A stretch of DNA of 64,000 bases. Source: Medicago truncatula (taxonomy: Eukaryota; Streptophyta; Magnoliopsida; Fabales; Fabaceae). The DNA lies in assembly GCF_003473485.1 (NCBI RefSeq), contig NC_053042.1, positions 35,244,762-35,308,761 of the forward strand, written 5' to 3'. Made by a program: the position numbers and the translations under genes. The notes under the pieces are model-generated. The model made no database searches. It had not been told where the DNA came from and saw nothing but the letters and a program-made list of their open reading frames with translations. How positions within the stretch are numbered: the stretch's first letter is position 1; each line of letters opens with the position of its first letter. This document shows positions 25,149 to 36,535 of the stretch, piece by piece.

Positions 25149-25841
25149 GGATTTGGATCCTCAGCTGCAGTATCTTCTGCTGCAATGTCTACTGCTAAAT
25201 CTGAGCCATTGGATTAAATAAATAATTAATTAAAATAAATAATAATAAAAATATGAAAACTGCCCAATTACATCATGTCGTGCGCGCGTTATTTTGTTTC
25301 TACCAGGGAAGTTATTCATCGTTGCTGCAAAAACTAACTAGCTTGTGCCAAAACACAAAGAACACTAATATTCAATTGCCCTTATTTACTTTTTCGATTG
25401 TCTCAAATCTCAGGTACGTCTATTGTTTTTTCTCCATTGGTCATAACTAATTTCATATGCTGATCCATTACTTTTACTTGTAATATTTTTCACTTACTTG
25501 TCCTCATTACTTATATAAGAAACAAATTATTTCACATGTTTGTCCTCATTCACTTTTATGATTACAAAAAACTAACCAACAGAGTTGAGAATTGATTTTA
25601 AAATGTGATACATTAAATATTATATATATGTTTCTTTTGTGAGTTATATATACTCTTTTACGTTAATTTAGATTGTTTATATTCATGTATAATTGTTTCT
25701 TTTGTGAGTTATATATACTCTTTTACGATGATAATTTAGATTGTTTATACTCATTTATAATTAAATAAGGTATACATTTGGCTACCGCAAATAAGATATA
25801 CATTTTTTGTTTTTAGGAATTTTTAAGACTTTTGATACAAG

Positions 25842-28401
25842 ATGAATGAAGATTGGAAGCCAAAAGTAGATATGGTTTTCTGTAGCTTTGAAGATGCTTG
25901 GGAGTTCTGGAACACTTACGGTGGTAAGGTTGGATTCGGAGTGAGGAAAGATTATACACACAGGAAAAAGGATGGTTCAGTTTCTTCTTGTAGGTTTGTT
26001 TGCTGCAAAGAAGGCATGCGAAAGCCAGACAAGCGAGATTATAAAACAAAGAATCCAAGACTAGAGACCAGAACAAATTGTGAAGCAAGGTTAGGACTTA
26101 AGAATGTGGATGGAAAATTGATGGTGCATGATTTTGTGGAGGACCACAACCACGAGTTACTTTTGCCAGAAACAACTCATATTGATTGAACTAGCTGATA
26201 GTGTCGGTGTACAACAAAAGAAATCGTTTGATTTATTGAGTAAAGAAGTAGGAGGCAGAACTAACTTGGGTTTTATACGTCTTGATCAAAAGAATTATCT
26301 TCGGAAAAAAAGAGAAAGAAGTTTGGTACAAGGGAGGCCGGCTATTTATTGCAATACTTTCAAAGAAAGACGGTAGAAAATCCAACTTTCTACCATGCTT
26401 ATCAGCTAGATATTGAAGATCAAATCACCAATGTGTTTTGGGCAGATGCTAGGATGCTGGTTGATTACAGTTATTTTGGTGATGTTGTTTCTCTTGATTC
26501 AACATATTGCACAAATAGTTCGCACAGACCACTAGCAATCATCTCGGGATTTAACCACCATCGAGGAGCCGTAATTTTTGGAGCTGCATTATTATATGAC
26601 GAAACTGCTGAGTCATACGAGTGGCTATTTGAGACATTTCTAGAAGCACATAAGCAGAAAATGCCTCAAACAGTTTTTACTGATCAAGCCAAATCAATGG
26701 CAAAAGCATTAGCCGAGGTTATGCCTGAAGCTTACCATGGTTTATGTACGTGGCACTTGATGCAAAATGGAATTAAACACTTAGGAAATTTAATGAAGGG
26801 GGAATCTTATTTTCTTAGTGACTTTAAGAAATGCATGTATGGTTATGAAGATGTAGAACAATTTGAAGATGGTTGGACATCCCTCCTTATAAAGTATGGT
26901 GTTCAGAAAAATGATTGGTTGCAAAGAATGTACAATATAAAGGAGAAATGGGCATCTTGTTACATGAAGAAGACTTTGACATTAGGGATGCGAAGCACTC
27001 AACTTAGTGAAAGTGTGAATGCAGATATTAAAAATTTTATGAGTAAGAACTTGGATTTAATTAAATTTTTTGAGCGTTTTGAAGATGTTGTAGAAGAAAA
27101 GCGGTATAAAGAATTGAAGTGTGAATTTGAAGCACGCCAAAAAATTCCAAGACTGAAGAACTCATATTCTGATATTTTGCAACAAGTGTCCAAGCTTTAT
27201 ACTCCTACTATTTTCGACTTATTCCAACGTGAGTATGAGTTGTTTGAAGCATGCTTTGTGAAAAGCATGGACATACAAACATCATCATCTACTTATGTTA
27301 TTGCCAAGAAAAGGAATATGGGAGAATGGCAAGTGACCTTCGATTTGGAAAAGAATACAATTTGTTGCTCTTGTCGTAAATTTGAAAGCTTTGGCATACT
27401 TTGTTGTCATTGCTTAAAAGTCTTCATTCATATGGACGTTACATCAGTGCCTGAGCCTTATATTTTAAAGAGGTGGACAAAGATAGCAAGAAGTAGAGCT
27501 TCACAAACTATTGGTGTTAGTCATGTGGTAGAAGACTTGGATTTATCTCCAGCACAATGTTATAAGGAAATTTGTCCCCGCTTTATTAGGATAGTCACAG
27601 AAGGATGTAGAAGTCCAGAAGCTGTTGAGTTTCTTAAGGAAGTTGCTGATGAATTGGACGAGCAAATGCTAAAGTTTCAAAATATGCAAATAAGTAGTGA
27701 ACAAGTGAATGGAACCTCTAACAATATTAAAGAGATATCAATTACTAATGATTGTGCAACACAAGTAAAGGGGTTTAAGAACAACGAAGGTCCAAAGGGT
27801 TCAAAACGTTGGAAAGGTTGGGTAGAAACAAAACTGGCCAAGAGAAAGAAACGTGCGAAGTCCATTGCTTCACAAATTCAAGAACCTATGGTATTATTAA
27901 TATATTTAGTTTTATTTTTTGTTTTTGTTGACTACATAAGCTTACCTTTATATTCCTTTTTTTTCGTGTAGAAGAACAAAGGTAAGCAGGGTTCCAAAAA
28001 TATAAAGAGGCGGGATGAAGTGTCAAACATAAGTGCTCCACAAAGTCAAAAGCAATATGTTGTGTCCAACACTAGTGATTTACAACGTCAACAACCATTT
28101 GCATCGTCAATTACAAGTGCACCTATATGGCTTAATAATGCATACAATCAACCATCTATGGTTAGCTAATAACAATTTGAATTTGTGAATGACCTTAACT
28201 ATGTTTAGTGTTTAAATTATTTTGGGTTTTATGTAGGGAGACGATGGAACTTCTAGTCAATTCGGTGTTGCTAGTTTTACTAGCTTATTGATGGTAAATT
28301 TCAAATTATACGATTCACTTTCAAATCTATATATATAATATTAATTTGCATTTTTTAAATTATAGGAGCAACTTGATGATGGTACCAGAGACTTGAATTG
28401 A
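25842..28401 (+). pseudogene. FAR1-type MULE transposase (two frameshifts)
   Basis: Pieces in order: 25842-26178 (FAR1 DNA-binding domain, with CRFVCCKEG and TNCEARLGL..DHNHELLLPE); 26179-26331 in another frame (IELADSVGVQQKKSFDLLSK); 26332-27890 back in the first frame; then exons 27972-28160, 28237-28293 and 28366-28401 behind GT..AG introns. The MULE transposase domain shows a DDE triad: Asp in VVSLDSTYC (26496), Asp in VFTDQAKS (26682), Glu in QLSESVNAD (27009). A SWIM zinc finger follows (C-x-C..C-x-H in CSCRKFESFGILCCHC), then a basic tail. The enzyme would bind the TIRs and cut and paste the element. The first break removes about 15 residues normally found after LLPET; the second is a single-base slip at a GGG run. 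As read it cannot make a full protein. Host FRS genes are close relatives, but TIRs and target duplication show that this is a transposon. Confidence 0.9.
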
Positions 28402-29021
28402 GGCCCATAGTTGTATCGAGATGTTGAAGAGCTTATGATACAAATTCAGTGTTGACATGAGTTTTTTTTTTTTATTAGCTGCTATTTTTGATTAGTTATT
28501 TAAGTGTTATCATGAATTTTTAATTAGGTGTTGCTTTACATAAGCCCCTTTTACAATTATTGTACTATTTCTTTGTTGTTTGATTAGGTGCTGTCAAATG
28601 TCAATGCAAGTAAAACATCCATTTGCTTTTCTTGTTTACAAAAGTAAATGAATTCTATATTGTTATAATTAGAACCAAAGTATAAAATGAGGATGAATAC
28701 TTGTGTGGAAACCACAAATGTAAAACATTTGGACACACTCACACAAATTGAAGGTGCAGTAGCTGTCTTTGGTTTTGTTTGTGGGGTGGTTTTTTTCCAG
28801 TTCATGCTTCAAGGGCTGGTCATGCACGGATGTTGGCTGCTATGGCTTTTGGTTTGTTTTTCTTTCAAACAGTAGTGTAGGTAATGGTATGGTATTGGGG
28901 GGTGGCAGCCTTGCTGGAGTTTTTTGTCTAAGTTTTTTCTATGTGAATTATGAGGAAGGGGTATGCGTTCTTTTGTTATACGGGAGCAGCTGTTTTTGTA
29001 TAATTAACATATAGGTGGCCC

Positions 29022-29660
29022 TTACGCAGCTCTTTTTGTCTTAGAGTTTTCAAACCAATAACAACATCGACGTCTACAATCATCAATGGTTGCGCTGAAT
29101 TCAGATATATCATTGCTTACCTTATTGTAATAATCTACAACCCTTTTGGCATCCATCTCAAAGTCGACATTAGTGAGTTTCAGCTCATGTACCCATTGGA
29201 TAGCGTATGAGAGGCCCAAAGCTTCACCTATACCCGATTCACATATAGGACCAGACCGTAGCGTCTTGGCTGCCACAAACTGTCCAGCTTCGTCCCTTAT
29301 AAACATATCAACACCAATAACATTCAAGGATCTCGTGAATTCCACGTCAACATTACACTTAAGCCTTCCCGTGCCTGGTTTCTGCCACCTGATGTGCTGC
29401 TGCTGTGTGGAATTGCTGCCGCCAGCTGATATGGTGCTGACAGCACGCATAGCAGGTTGCTGTTCGCCCTCTCCCAGCACTGAACTGCTGCTCCTGTCGG
29501 CTGATACGGTGTTGTTCGCCCTCCCCCAGCCTAGCTTTACACATATATGCTTCCTTCCATCCTTGTAACAACTTACGCGCACATTCAAAAATAACTTGAC
29601 AGGTTTCCGACACATTTTGCCAAATTTGCATATTCCGTGACTTCCAAAAGTAAAAAAGAA
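29022..29660 (-). pseudogene. RNase H-like domain carried inside the MULE, antisense
   Basis: The main minus-strand frame (29615-29022, up to 197 codons) reads WQKPGTGRLKCNVDVEF, then VDMFIRDEAGQFVAAKT, EALGLSYAIQWVHELKLTNV, DFEMDAKRVVDYYN and ISEFSATIDDCRRRC. This is the plant RNase H-like fold (RVT_3), with Asp in NVDVEF, Glu in GIGEALGL and Asp in EMDAK as candidate catalytic acids. The preceding frame (about 29655-29500) gives FWKSRNMQIWQNVSETC, the segment that usually precedes this domain in LINE-related proteins. One frameshift near 29500-29530 separates the two. The usual C-terminal RRQAN..A segment is missing. Most likely a captured LINE C terminus; a captured host gene is the alternative. 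Confidence 0.75.
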
Positions 29661-30865
29661 ATGAATTTAATAATGTTTTTTTTTTTTAAATAATCAAAAG
29701 TTATATTGTTTTAACTTCTCTAAAATGAGTTTGTACCGTCATTAAAATAAGTTTTTTAATTTAAAATCCAAGCAACATGATATAATACTCCAAACCAGTA
29801 CATGTTCAAAAAAATAAAGGCTTAATAACAGTTTTGTACAATCTCTTTTGCACTTTCAAATCCTACAAACTAGTATGCACTAACCAAACCAAACTCTACC
29901 AAGCCACAAGGCATGCATAATAAGTCCACACAACTTGCTCCATTACCCAATGACCATATTTCTATTTAAGGAGAACTAACTTTTACTAAAAAAACCTCCT
30001 AAATGCAGTACAAAATCCAGTAAAGCCAATAAATCTAATTGCAACCCAACAACTCACATGGCAAAATACAAACATAATCCTATGACAAGAGCATGGCTTG
30101 AGATGTGGATGTCCAACTCGAACTCAATGAAAAATGCGATCATCCTCCAAAAACAATTCTAATAATTGTCCGAATTTGAGACTGAGTCAATTTTAAAGCT
30201 AAGCCACCAATACCAGAAAATTGCAGAAGAAATATTAGTTAAAATCACTTGTGACTCCTTAGTAAAATTACTCACCAATTCACCATCCACCTCAAAGCAC
30301 ATAGCAAAACACACAGAGCCACACTCAATAACTTATCCATTTTATAGGAAGCACTAAGCAGTGATTTCTAACAAAATTTCTTTTTAGTTTTATCAATGTT
30401 AAAACCTGAAAAACTTATCTCCCGGTTTAACCCAATTCACAGAACCCAATAACATGTATATGCCAGATTTTGAACCGCAAGAAAGATGAGAAGTGAGATG
30501 ATGAGAATTGAATAGAGGACCACTGATCACTCAACGATGAAAATTTTGATCCCTGGTTCTTCAAATCGCGTTTCGCAACTTGAATCGGCACATACCGCAC
30601 CCAAAAGAAATTTAGGGGTTTGAATAGGTGATTGTTGAAAGAGACGGTGTATCTGATTTTTGAAGATTTTGTCATTCTCACTCACTGAGTTGTGTGTTCT
30701 TGTTTGCCATTCGAAAACAAAATAACGCGCGCACGACATGATGTAATTGGGCAGTTTTCATATTTTTATTATTATTTATTTTAATTAATTATTTATTTAA
30801 TCCAATGGCTCAGATTTAGCCGTAGACATTGCAGCAGAAGATACTGCAGCTGAGGATCCAAATCA

Positions 30866-30874
30866 GAGAAAAAC
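30866..30874. repeat. 9-bp target-site duplication (right) of the Mutator-like element
   Basis: GAGAAAAAC, identical to 25140-25148. Confidence 0.9.
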
Positions 30875-30997
30875 ACAAGAAAGAGGATATTGAATTGTGT
30901 TAACTTTTTCTTCTTTTTAAACTAAGTTCAGAGTCCAGAGTCTGATAGAGTTCAGAGTCTGGAGCAATGTTCAGAGTCTAATGCAGCGGATATAAAA

Positions 30998-31039
<42 letters not shown>

Positions 31040-32089
31040 TGAGGAGATAAAGACGCAAAGCAATTATCCTGGTTCCTTCCACAATCTAGAAGTAGTCCAA
31101 TCCCCCCTGCACTTCCAAGGAGATTTTCACTATAATCCAATCTGATTACAAATGCTCAAGCACACAAGCAAAAAACTTCAAATTCTCAAGCACACAAGCA
31201 AGAGATTTCCTATGCTCAAGCGCAAAAGCAAGAGACTTCTAAACAAACAAATTACAAAGAAATAAGTTTGGTTGAACACTTGATATACAATCAGTGGTGT
31301 TCACAATACAAAACAATTGAGACTCTAAGACTCTAAAATTTCTAAGATATGAAAGTTGTTAAGAAATTCTAAGTGATTGATTAATAATAATTTCAGTAGA
31401 GTTTTGCCATTGTTTAAAATGTTGTAGAGTCTCTACTAATCTTCAAGTCTTCATTCATTTATATAGATGTATGAAAGAGACGTTGTAGAGGTGCCAGCAC
31501 ATCAAAGAGTCATTGTAGAAGCTTGATCAATCATCATTGATTTGTTGCTTGATATGGTTAATCTCTTAGGAGAGAATAATTTGAAAATCATTCCTTGTAT
31601 GAAGAATTAACCGGTAGAGACACAGTTGTAGCTCGTACTATGTGCATGAAATGTTGGAGTAGCAGTTGTACAATTGTACTATTGTCCTTCACTGTCATTT
31701 CTCTATGGATAAGCATCCAAAGCCTTCTAATTCTTCAGAAATATTTGTTGCATCAGTCTTCTATTCCTTCTGCATATTTGTGTCTTTAAGAATAACTAAC
31801 TTCAGGTTCTTCACTTCAGACTCTAATGAACTTCAGACTCTGGGTGATCTTCAGACTCTGACAGTCAGCTTCTAATGGTCTTCAGACTCTGACTTGCAAC
31901 TAAGTTTCTCTTGAAAAATCTTTTGCTCTCATTCGTTCTTCCATAACCAATAATATGTTTTAAGACTTATAAATTATAGTCTATGGTCCTGCACACGTGA
32001 ACAAATATTAACATATTCAATTGAACTTTTTAATACCTTGTTATCATCAAAATTCAAAGAGGCATTGTTAAACTCATTTTGTTCCAACA
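30875..32089 (-). mobile_element. LTR-like segment with CAGACTCTG/CAGAGTCTG repeats
   Basis: Reading minus, the block starts TGTTGGAACAAAATGAG at 32089, a form typical of SIRE/Maximus-type copia LTRs. It runs through repeated CAGAGTCTG or its complement (30945-30980, 31810-31890) and three diverged units of AAGCACACAAGCAA-type sequence (31150-31240). Near the left edge, TTAACACAATTCAATATCC recalls the 3' end of such LTRs. It may be the continuation of the LTR at 25017-25139 (about 1.35 kb in all without the MULE), or a second LTR next to it. I cannot decide by eye. Confidence 0.5.
31001..31037. repeat. (GA)n microsatellite
   Basis: An uninterrupted GA dinucleotide run of about 37 bases inside the LTR-like segment. 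Confidence 0.95.
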
Positions 32090-33089
32090 TAATGAAGTTA
32101 CTTGTGCAACAAGTAATCTCTTTCTGTAACTACCTAATAACAATAGAAAACACATATAAATTGGTTGCAAACACAACTGACTAGTTAACTCTACTTACAC
32201 GAAACAATCTTAGTTTAAATTACTAATCTCAACATTTTATAACTAAATATTTTTTATCGGATTGTCAATGATTACAATATCTTGCTTTGAGCTCAATGAC
32301 AAAGTTCAAATTCAATTCCTTGGATACCAAAAGTGTACACACAATAATAAATTTCCCCCTCCTTTCATTATACCATCCACCAAATGGATACATTTTTGTC
32401 AATATTTCAGATTCAATTTCGTGTCAGTAGCACATGCAAAAATGGTTCTGGTACTAGCCACCTAGGTCGATTTTAATTTGCGAAATCAATCCATTAGACC
32501 ATTACGGAATATAGGCACTGCTGCAAGAAATTTAATTGAATACTGTTGTACATCATTTTATCTAGGCTCATTATTTCACATGCATAACTCACATATTTGG
32601 CGATACATGAACCATATGATCAAGCATGTTGATATATTCTTTTGCATGATCAAAGGCTTTAAAAGGACGTTAGGGAGATCTAAGGGGACCTCTTATTGAA
32701 GTTGGGAAAATCTATTCTACCATCAATTATACTACTATTTAAGCAATTTTATTATTGATATGATTGAACAAAATATTTAGGCAGTTATACTTATAAGGTT
32801 GTTTTGGTGGCAAGGGTGGAATAATTAAGGAGTGGAGTAATTAGGTTCAGGGACGGAGTTAGGAAATAAAGAGGACCAAACTTAAAAATGTAATTAGACG
32901 AAGAAAAAATAAATTTTCAAATACACAACTTAAAAGAAAAAATAATAAATTATAAAACATATCCGAAATTAATATAGTCAAACAAATATAGAAAGAACTT
33001 TTAGTAAATTAATATTGATGCTTGTTTTATATTTTGTTAACCATTTTTCTAATAATTTAATATTCATGCTTGTTATGCTTGTTTTGTAA
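32090..33089. other. Intergenic, no gene seen
   Basis: AT-rich sequence right of the LTR-like block. There are only short ORFs without recognisable domains. Possible short TE pieces near 32800-32880 cannot be assigned. Confidence 0.3.
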
Positions 33090-33472
33090 GGCATTTACCA
33101 TGGTCTTCAATAGGCAAACAACATAGATTTCATTAGGTCATTGTATAAAGGGATTATCTATTTGCCATTAAAATCGATTGAAGATGGTGCGGGTGGTTTA
33201 CGTGTTTTACATAATTTGTTGTTTCATATTAAGGTGTTATGTTCTATGTCGCCTGGTTTTCGTTGTCAACATGTTTCTCGTTAATTTAATCAAGTGGTTG
33301 GCCCTACGTATGACATTAGTCAGTTTGTTCCTTTAAAAATGTTTAATTTAGTTTTGAATCTTCTGTCTTTGCTCATCTTAGAGGATTAATTAAACTTGTA
33401 TTTCTTTCTCTAAAGGTTTCTAATTTGCTTTGAAAATTTGTTCACACACAAAAAAAAAAAAAAAAAAAAAAA
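33090..33472 (+). mobile_element. Poly-A-tailed retroposon end, LINE-like
   Basis: A plus-strand frame (about 33166-33360) reads KSIEDGAGGLRVLHNLLFHI, KVLCSMSPGFRCQHVSR, FNQVVG. This resembles the C-terminal end of plant LINE RNase H (F.HV.R..N.VA). The tract ends in a run of about 24 A at 33449-33472. Domain resemblance is weak; the poly-A end is clear. It is 5'-truncated. Confidence 0.4.
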
Positions 33473-34155
33473 GATAGAGAAAATTAAGTGTTTAAGACAC
33501 TCAATATATTTAGAAAAAAAGGTTGAGTACTACAATATCTTTTAAATTTCATAAAAAAATAAATATAGAGACTAGAAAAAATATAGCATACTATCCCTAA
33601 AAAAAATAAAAAATATAGCATACTACTATAGGAAAAAGTAAAATAAAAAATTGATTGTAGCTTCTATTGATCTCTCTTTTAACTCTGTCTTAGATTAGGA
33701 TGATCTCGGGTTTGATCTTCCTTTTAACTTTGTCCATGATTAGGATAATCACGGGTTTGACGACCAGCAAATACTAAAATTTTAACAGCTAACATATTAA
33801 CATTGCCGGTTTACAAAAAATATATTGACAAGAAATAAGAGCAAAGAAGAACACCAGGAACTTTGGTTTTTGAGCTTAGAGCAAGGTAGTTTTTCATCCA
33901 CACTAATCAAATTTATTGCTTTCAATTCACTTTTCATTAAACATATTATAAATGAATAACAATTGAATAATGTAGAGTGAGTAATTGACGTTATAACTAA
34001 CTCTTCCAACGAGAAACTGTTAGCAATAAACTAACTAATTAATAGGAAGTTAGTTAACATTTTGTTGACCGGACCAATATGCCACAAATCTCCACCTAAT
34101 TAAGTTGGTCTCAATCTCCTTTTGGATTAATCAAATCCAAGCTATGGAAGAACTT

Positions 34156-34300
34156 CACTACAAGAATGACATTATTTTGTGGTCAAATTCAAAATGGTTT
34201 GTGGTCAACAAAAAAACCTTCACAATTAACAAATCAGAAAGGATCTCATATATGTAGTGGCCGAAAAAACCTCACAAAATAGTAGATAATTTTTTGGGTA
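34156..34300 (+). mobile_element. Solo CACTA transposon terminus
   Basis: CACTACAAGAATGACATT at 34156 is a canonical En/Spm end. It is followed by subterminal TTTGTGGTC repeats (34179, 34197) and related motifs. No partner terminus or transposase is near, so it is a truncated end. Just after it, a unit of about 30 bp (GGATGCCAAAAATAAGAATT) occurs twice (34315 and 34386). Confidence 0.55.
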
Positions 34301-34456
34301 AACTCGTTCATTTGTGGATGCCAAAAATAAGAATTGAGTTGAAGGTAAAGTAATATGTGATATCAAAAACTCTTTGATTTGATTTTGGATGCCAAAAATA
34401 TGAATTGAGTTGATGCCTAAAGCTTTTTGGCAAACAATTTCCTCGCTTATCAGTAC

Positions 34457-34725
34457 TTAGCATATGTTTGGTTATTCCGTGACAATAATTGATTTTAAAT
34501 GAATTGATTATGACTGAAAGTGAATTGAAGGTAACATGATTTTTGGTTTGATACATTTATTTATAAAAATCAATTCTAGAATCAAAAGCTACAAATTCTA
34601 ACTTCAGAATCAATTATGGAGGCAAAATCAATTCTACATGAAAGCAACCAAACATGTTAGAGTCGATTCTACACATCTAGAATCAAGTTTGACCCTTCTA
34701 GAAGTAGAACCAAGCATACACTAAA
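34457..34725. mobile_element. MITE rich in GAATCAATTCT motifs
   Basis: Ends TTAGCATATGTTTGGTT (about 34457) and the reverse complement of AACCAAGCATACACTAA (about 34709-34725) form imperfect terminal inverted repeats. The body has several ATCAATTCTA/AGAATCAA motifs. A related, rearranged copy seems to follow at 34905-35200. No coding content. Confidence 0.45.
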
Positions 34726-34904
34726 CATGTCAGAACCAATTATAGTCTCTTCGTTCACTATAATAAGCAAAAAAACAACGTTTTAGCTTTATTGATTAAC
34801 TGATGTATCTTGTCTATAATATGGACCATATACATCAATTATTCAATGAATCTATTTATTTTTTATAACAGTGACAGAAGGAAGTACACCTCAAGAATCT
34901 TTTG

Positions 34905-35200
34905 GCGAGATGTAGAATTGATTTAACATGTTTGATTTTTCTAGAATTGCTTAACATGTGTAATTTATTAATGTATATAACATTTGGCATCCATAATTGA
35001 TATACTTGAAATTAGAAAAATTGCAGCTTCTGATTTTAGAATTGATTTTTACACTAAAATGTAATGTTCAACAATTTTACATGAAATTATCCAAACATAA
35101 ATCATTTTACCTTCATCTCAATTTTATCATAATTAATTTTATAAAATCAATTCACTCGGAACTGATTTTTCTCACGCAAATCATACACTAAGTGTGTGTG
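34905..35200. repeat. Second GAATTGATTT-rich MITE-like segment
   Basis: Repeats of AGAATTGATTT, TTATCCAAACATAAATC and AAATCAATTC, like the element at 34457-34725. The ends are not defined. Confidence 0.35.
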
Positions 35201-35309
35201 ATTTTTGCCACTAGAGTATTTAGAATAAAAGAAGTATAATAATGATTTTTGGACACAAGCAAACTCATGGTATTTCAATCATAATAATAATAGAAATACA
35301 ACTAGGAAT

Positions 35310-35520
35310 AATATCAAAATAACCGCGGTGCATGGGATATAGTTGTCCTTTGCAAAAGCACAAACGCTTCCGTTTGCTTGACGCCTAGAAAAACAACATT
35401 ATAATCGTTGTGACATTTCAGTAAGGTCCTACCTTCATGTAACAACAGACCATACTCCGAACGATCTAATTTTTTCTTGTATCGGCAACTACCGTTTACA
35501 ATCCAACTATCAAATTACGA
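35310..35520 (-). pseudogene. Possible RNase H-like C-terminal fragment
   Basis: A minus-strand frame near 35410-35320 reads CCFSRRQANGSVCAFAKDN, similar to the FVRRQANEVAH.LAK end of LINE-type RNase H domains. Upstream, LTEMSQR fits the helix before it, with stops. Short and decayed, so only a tentative call. Confidence 0.3.
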
Positions 35521-35701
35521 TAACCCATCATAGCTATCCAGTTAATTCGTTGCAAGTATAACAGCGACTTAAGAGGGATGTATATTGTATTTATTTAAGG
35601 TGAAAATAAAGTAAAAATATTTATATTTCAGTAAAAAGAAATTAATAAATTTATTTTCTTTTATTAAAGCATCGATTGATTGATTTGGAGGAGTGTGTTA
35701 T

Positions 35702-35705
<4 letters not shown>

Positions 35706-35754
<49 letters not shown>
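35706..35754. repeat. (TA)n microsatellite
   Basis: About 49 bases of uninterrupted TA dinucleotide. Confidence 0.95.
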
Positions 35755-35755
<1 letters not shown>

Positions 35756-36341
35756 GTGCCTTATAAAATAGTCTATAAATTAGCCGTATAAAATAATTAA
35801 GTGAAGAGCAACCAACCCTAGCTATAGTTTATCTCCAGTAGTCAAAAGCTGGGGTTGAATAATAAGATGTTAGTGTTAGACTATTCATGGTGATGATATC
35901 TAAAACGAAGGCGCATTGATAGCAATATAAAGCATTTTATGGCTATGTTTGCCCAAAACAATGAATCCACATGCATGGAAAACAATGAAGGTAAATTAGG
36001 CGGTGGTAGTGGGGACAAATTCTCTTAACCTATGTAATTCATTCCCTACCTACTTTCATATCAAACCAACAGATTCCAATTCTATCACCCAACGTGTGGA
36101 TCAAATTCCAAATATTTCACCATCCATCCAATTAATTTTGCACCCCACACGTGTGTGCTTTTGATTTGACATTATCAACATCAATTCTTGCTATAGTTGC
36201 TTATAATTCTATATTAATATAGTACTGTACTTTCAATTTCAAGTCATACATTACCTTATTTTGGTAATAACCTACCCTAGTCATATATGCTAGCATTGTT
36301 AAACTGTTACGCCTAAGTCATTTAGAGTAGTACATATTCAC

Positions 36342-36526
36342 GGATCAGGTTTTGCTATTGTAAAAACAGCACATGCAGTTTTTTATCTCAGTTGTTCATC
36401 TTAGATCGAACAGTTGAGATTGAAAATTGTGTGTTTTTTAATTAAAACAATCTATGTCATCCAACTATAATCGAATGGCTATTACTGACTACAGTACCCT
36501 ACTGTAACAGCAGGGAATCCAATTCC
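36342..36526. mobile_element. Mutator-type MITE candidate (185 bp)
   Basis: Bounded by the exact 9-base direct repeat CATATTCAC (36333-36341 and 36527-36535). The ends GGATCAGGTTTTGC and, reverse-complemented, GGAATTGGATTCCCTGC are imperfect inverted repeats. Their layout (GGAT.. CTGCTGT.. CCATTCGATTA) recalls the TIR of the 25149-30865 element (GGATTTGGAT.. CTGCTGC.. CCATTGGATTA). The centre holds a second inverted repeat around 36390-36420 (CTCAGTTGTTC..GAACAGTTGAG). No coding capacity. Confidence 0.6.
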
Positions 36527-36535
36527 CATATTCAC

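Larger units (their letters stand above)
25149..30865 (+). mobile_element. Mutator-like element (MULE, FAR1/Jittery type), 5717 bp
   Basis: The ends are terminal inverted repeats of about 150 bp (25150-25299 with about 30716-30864). They begin GATTTGGATCCTCAGCTGC and differ at one internal position, plus a mismatch at the outermost base. The element is bounded by an exact 9-bp direct repeat. Inside are a plus-strand transposase (25842-28401) and a minus-strand RNase H-like segment (29022-29660). A probable 5' UTR intron (25414-25816) links the left TIR, which would hold the promoter, to the coding exon. That intron carries a near-perfect tandem duplication near 25630-25755. The high TIR identity suggests recent insertion. 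It sits inside an older copia LTR. Confidence 0.92.

Noticed and set aside
25842-28401. Annotation as a host FAR1-RELATED SEQUENCE gene
   Set aside because: It lies inside TIRs with an exact 9-bp target duplication and is frameshifted twice; a transposase is the better reading.
29146-29568. 140-codon plus-strand ORF
   Set aside because: Antisense shadow of the RNase H-like frame, whose domain motifs read on the minus strand.
31150-31240. CRISPR-like spaced repeats (AAGCACACAAGCAA units)
   Set aside because: Only three diverged units, in a plant LTR; a degenerate tandem repeat.
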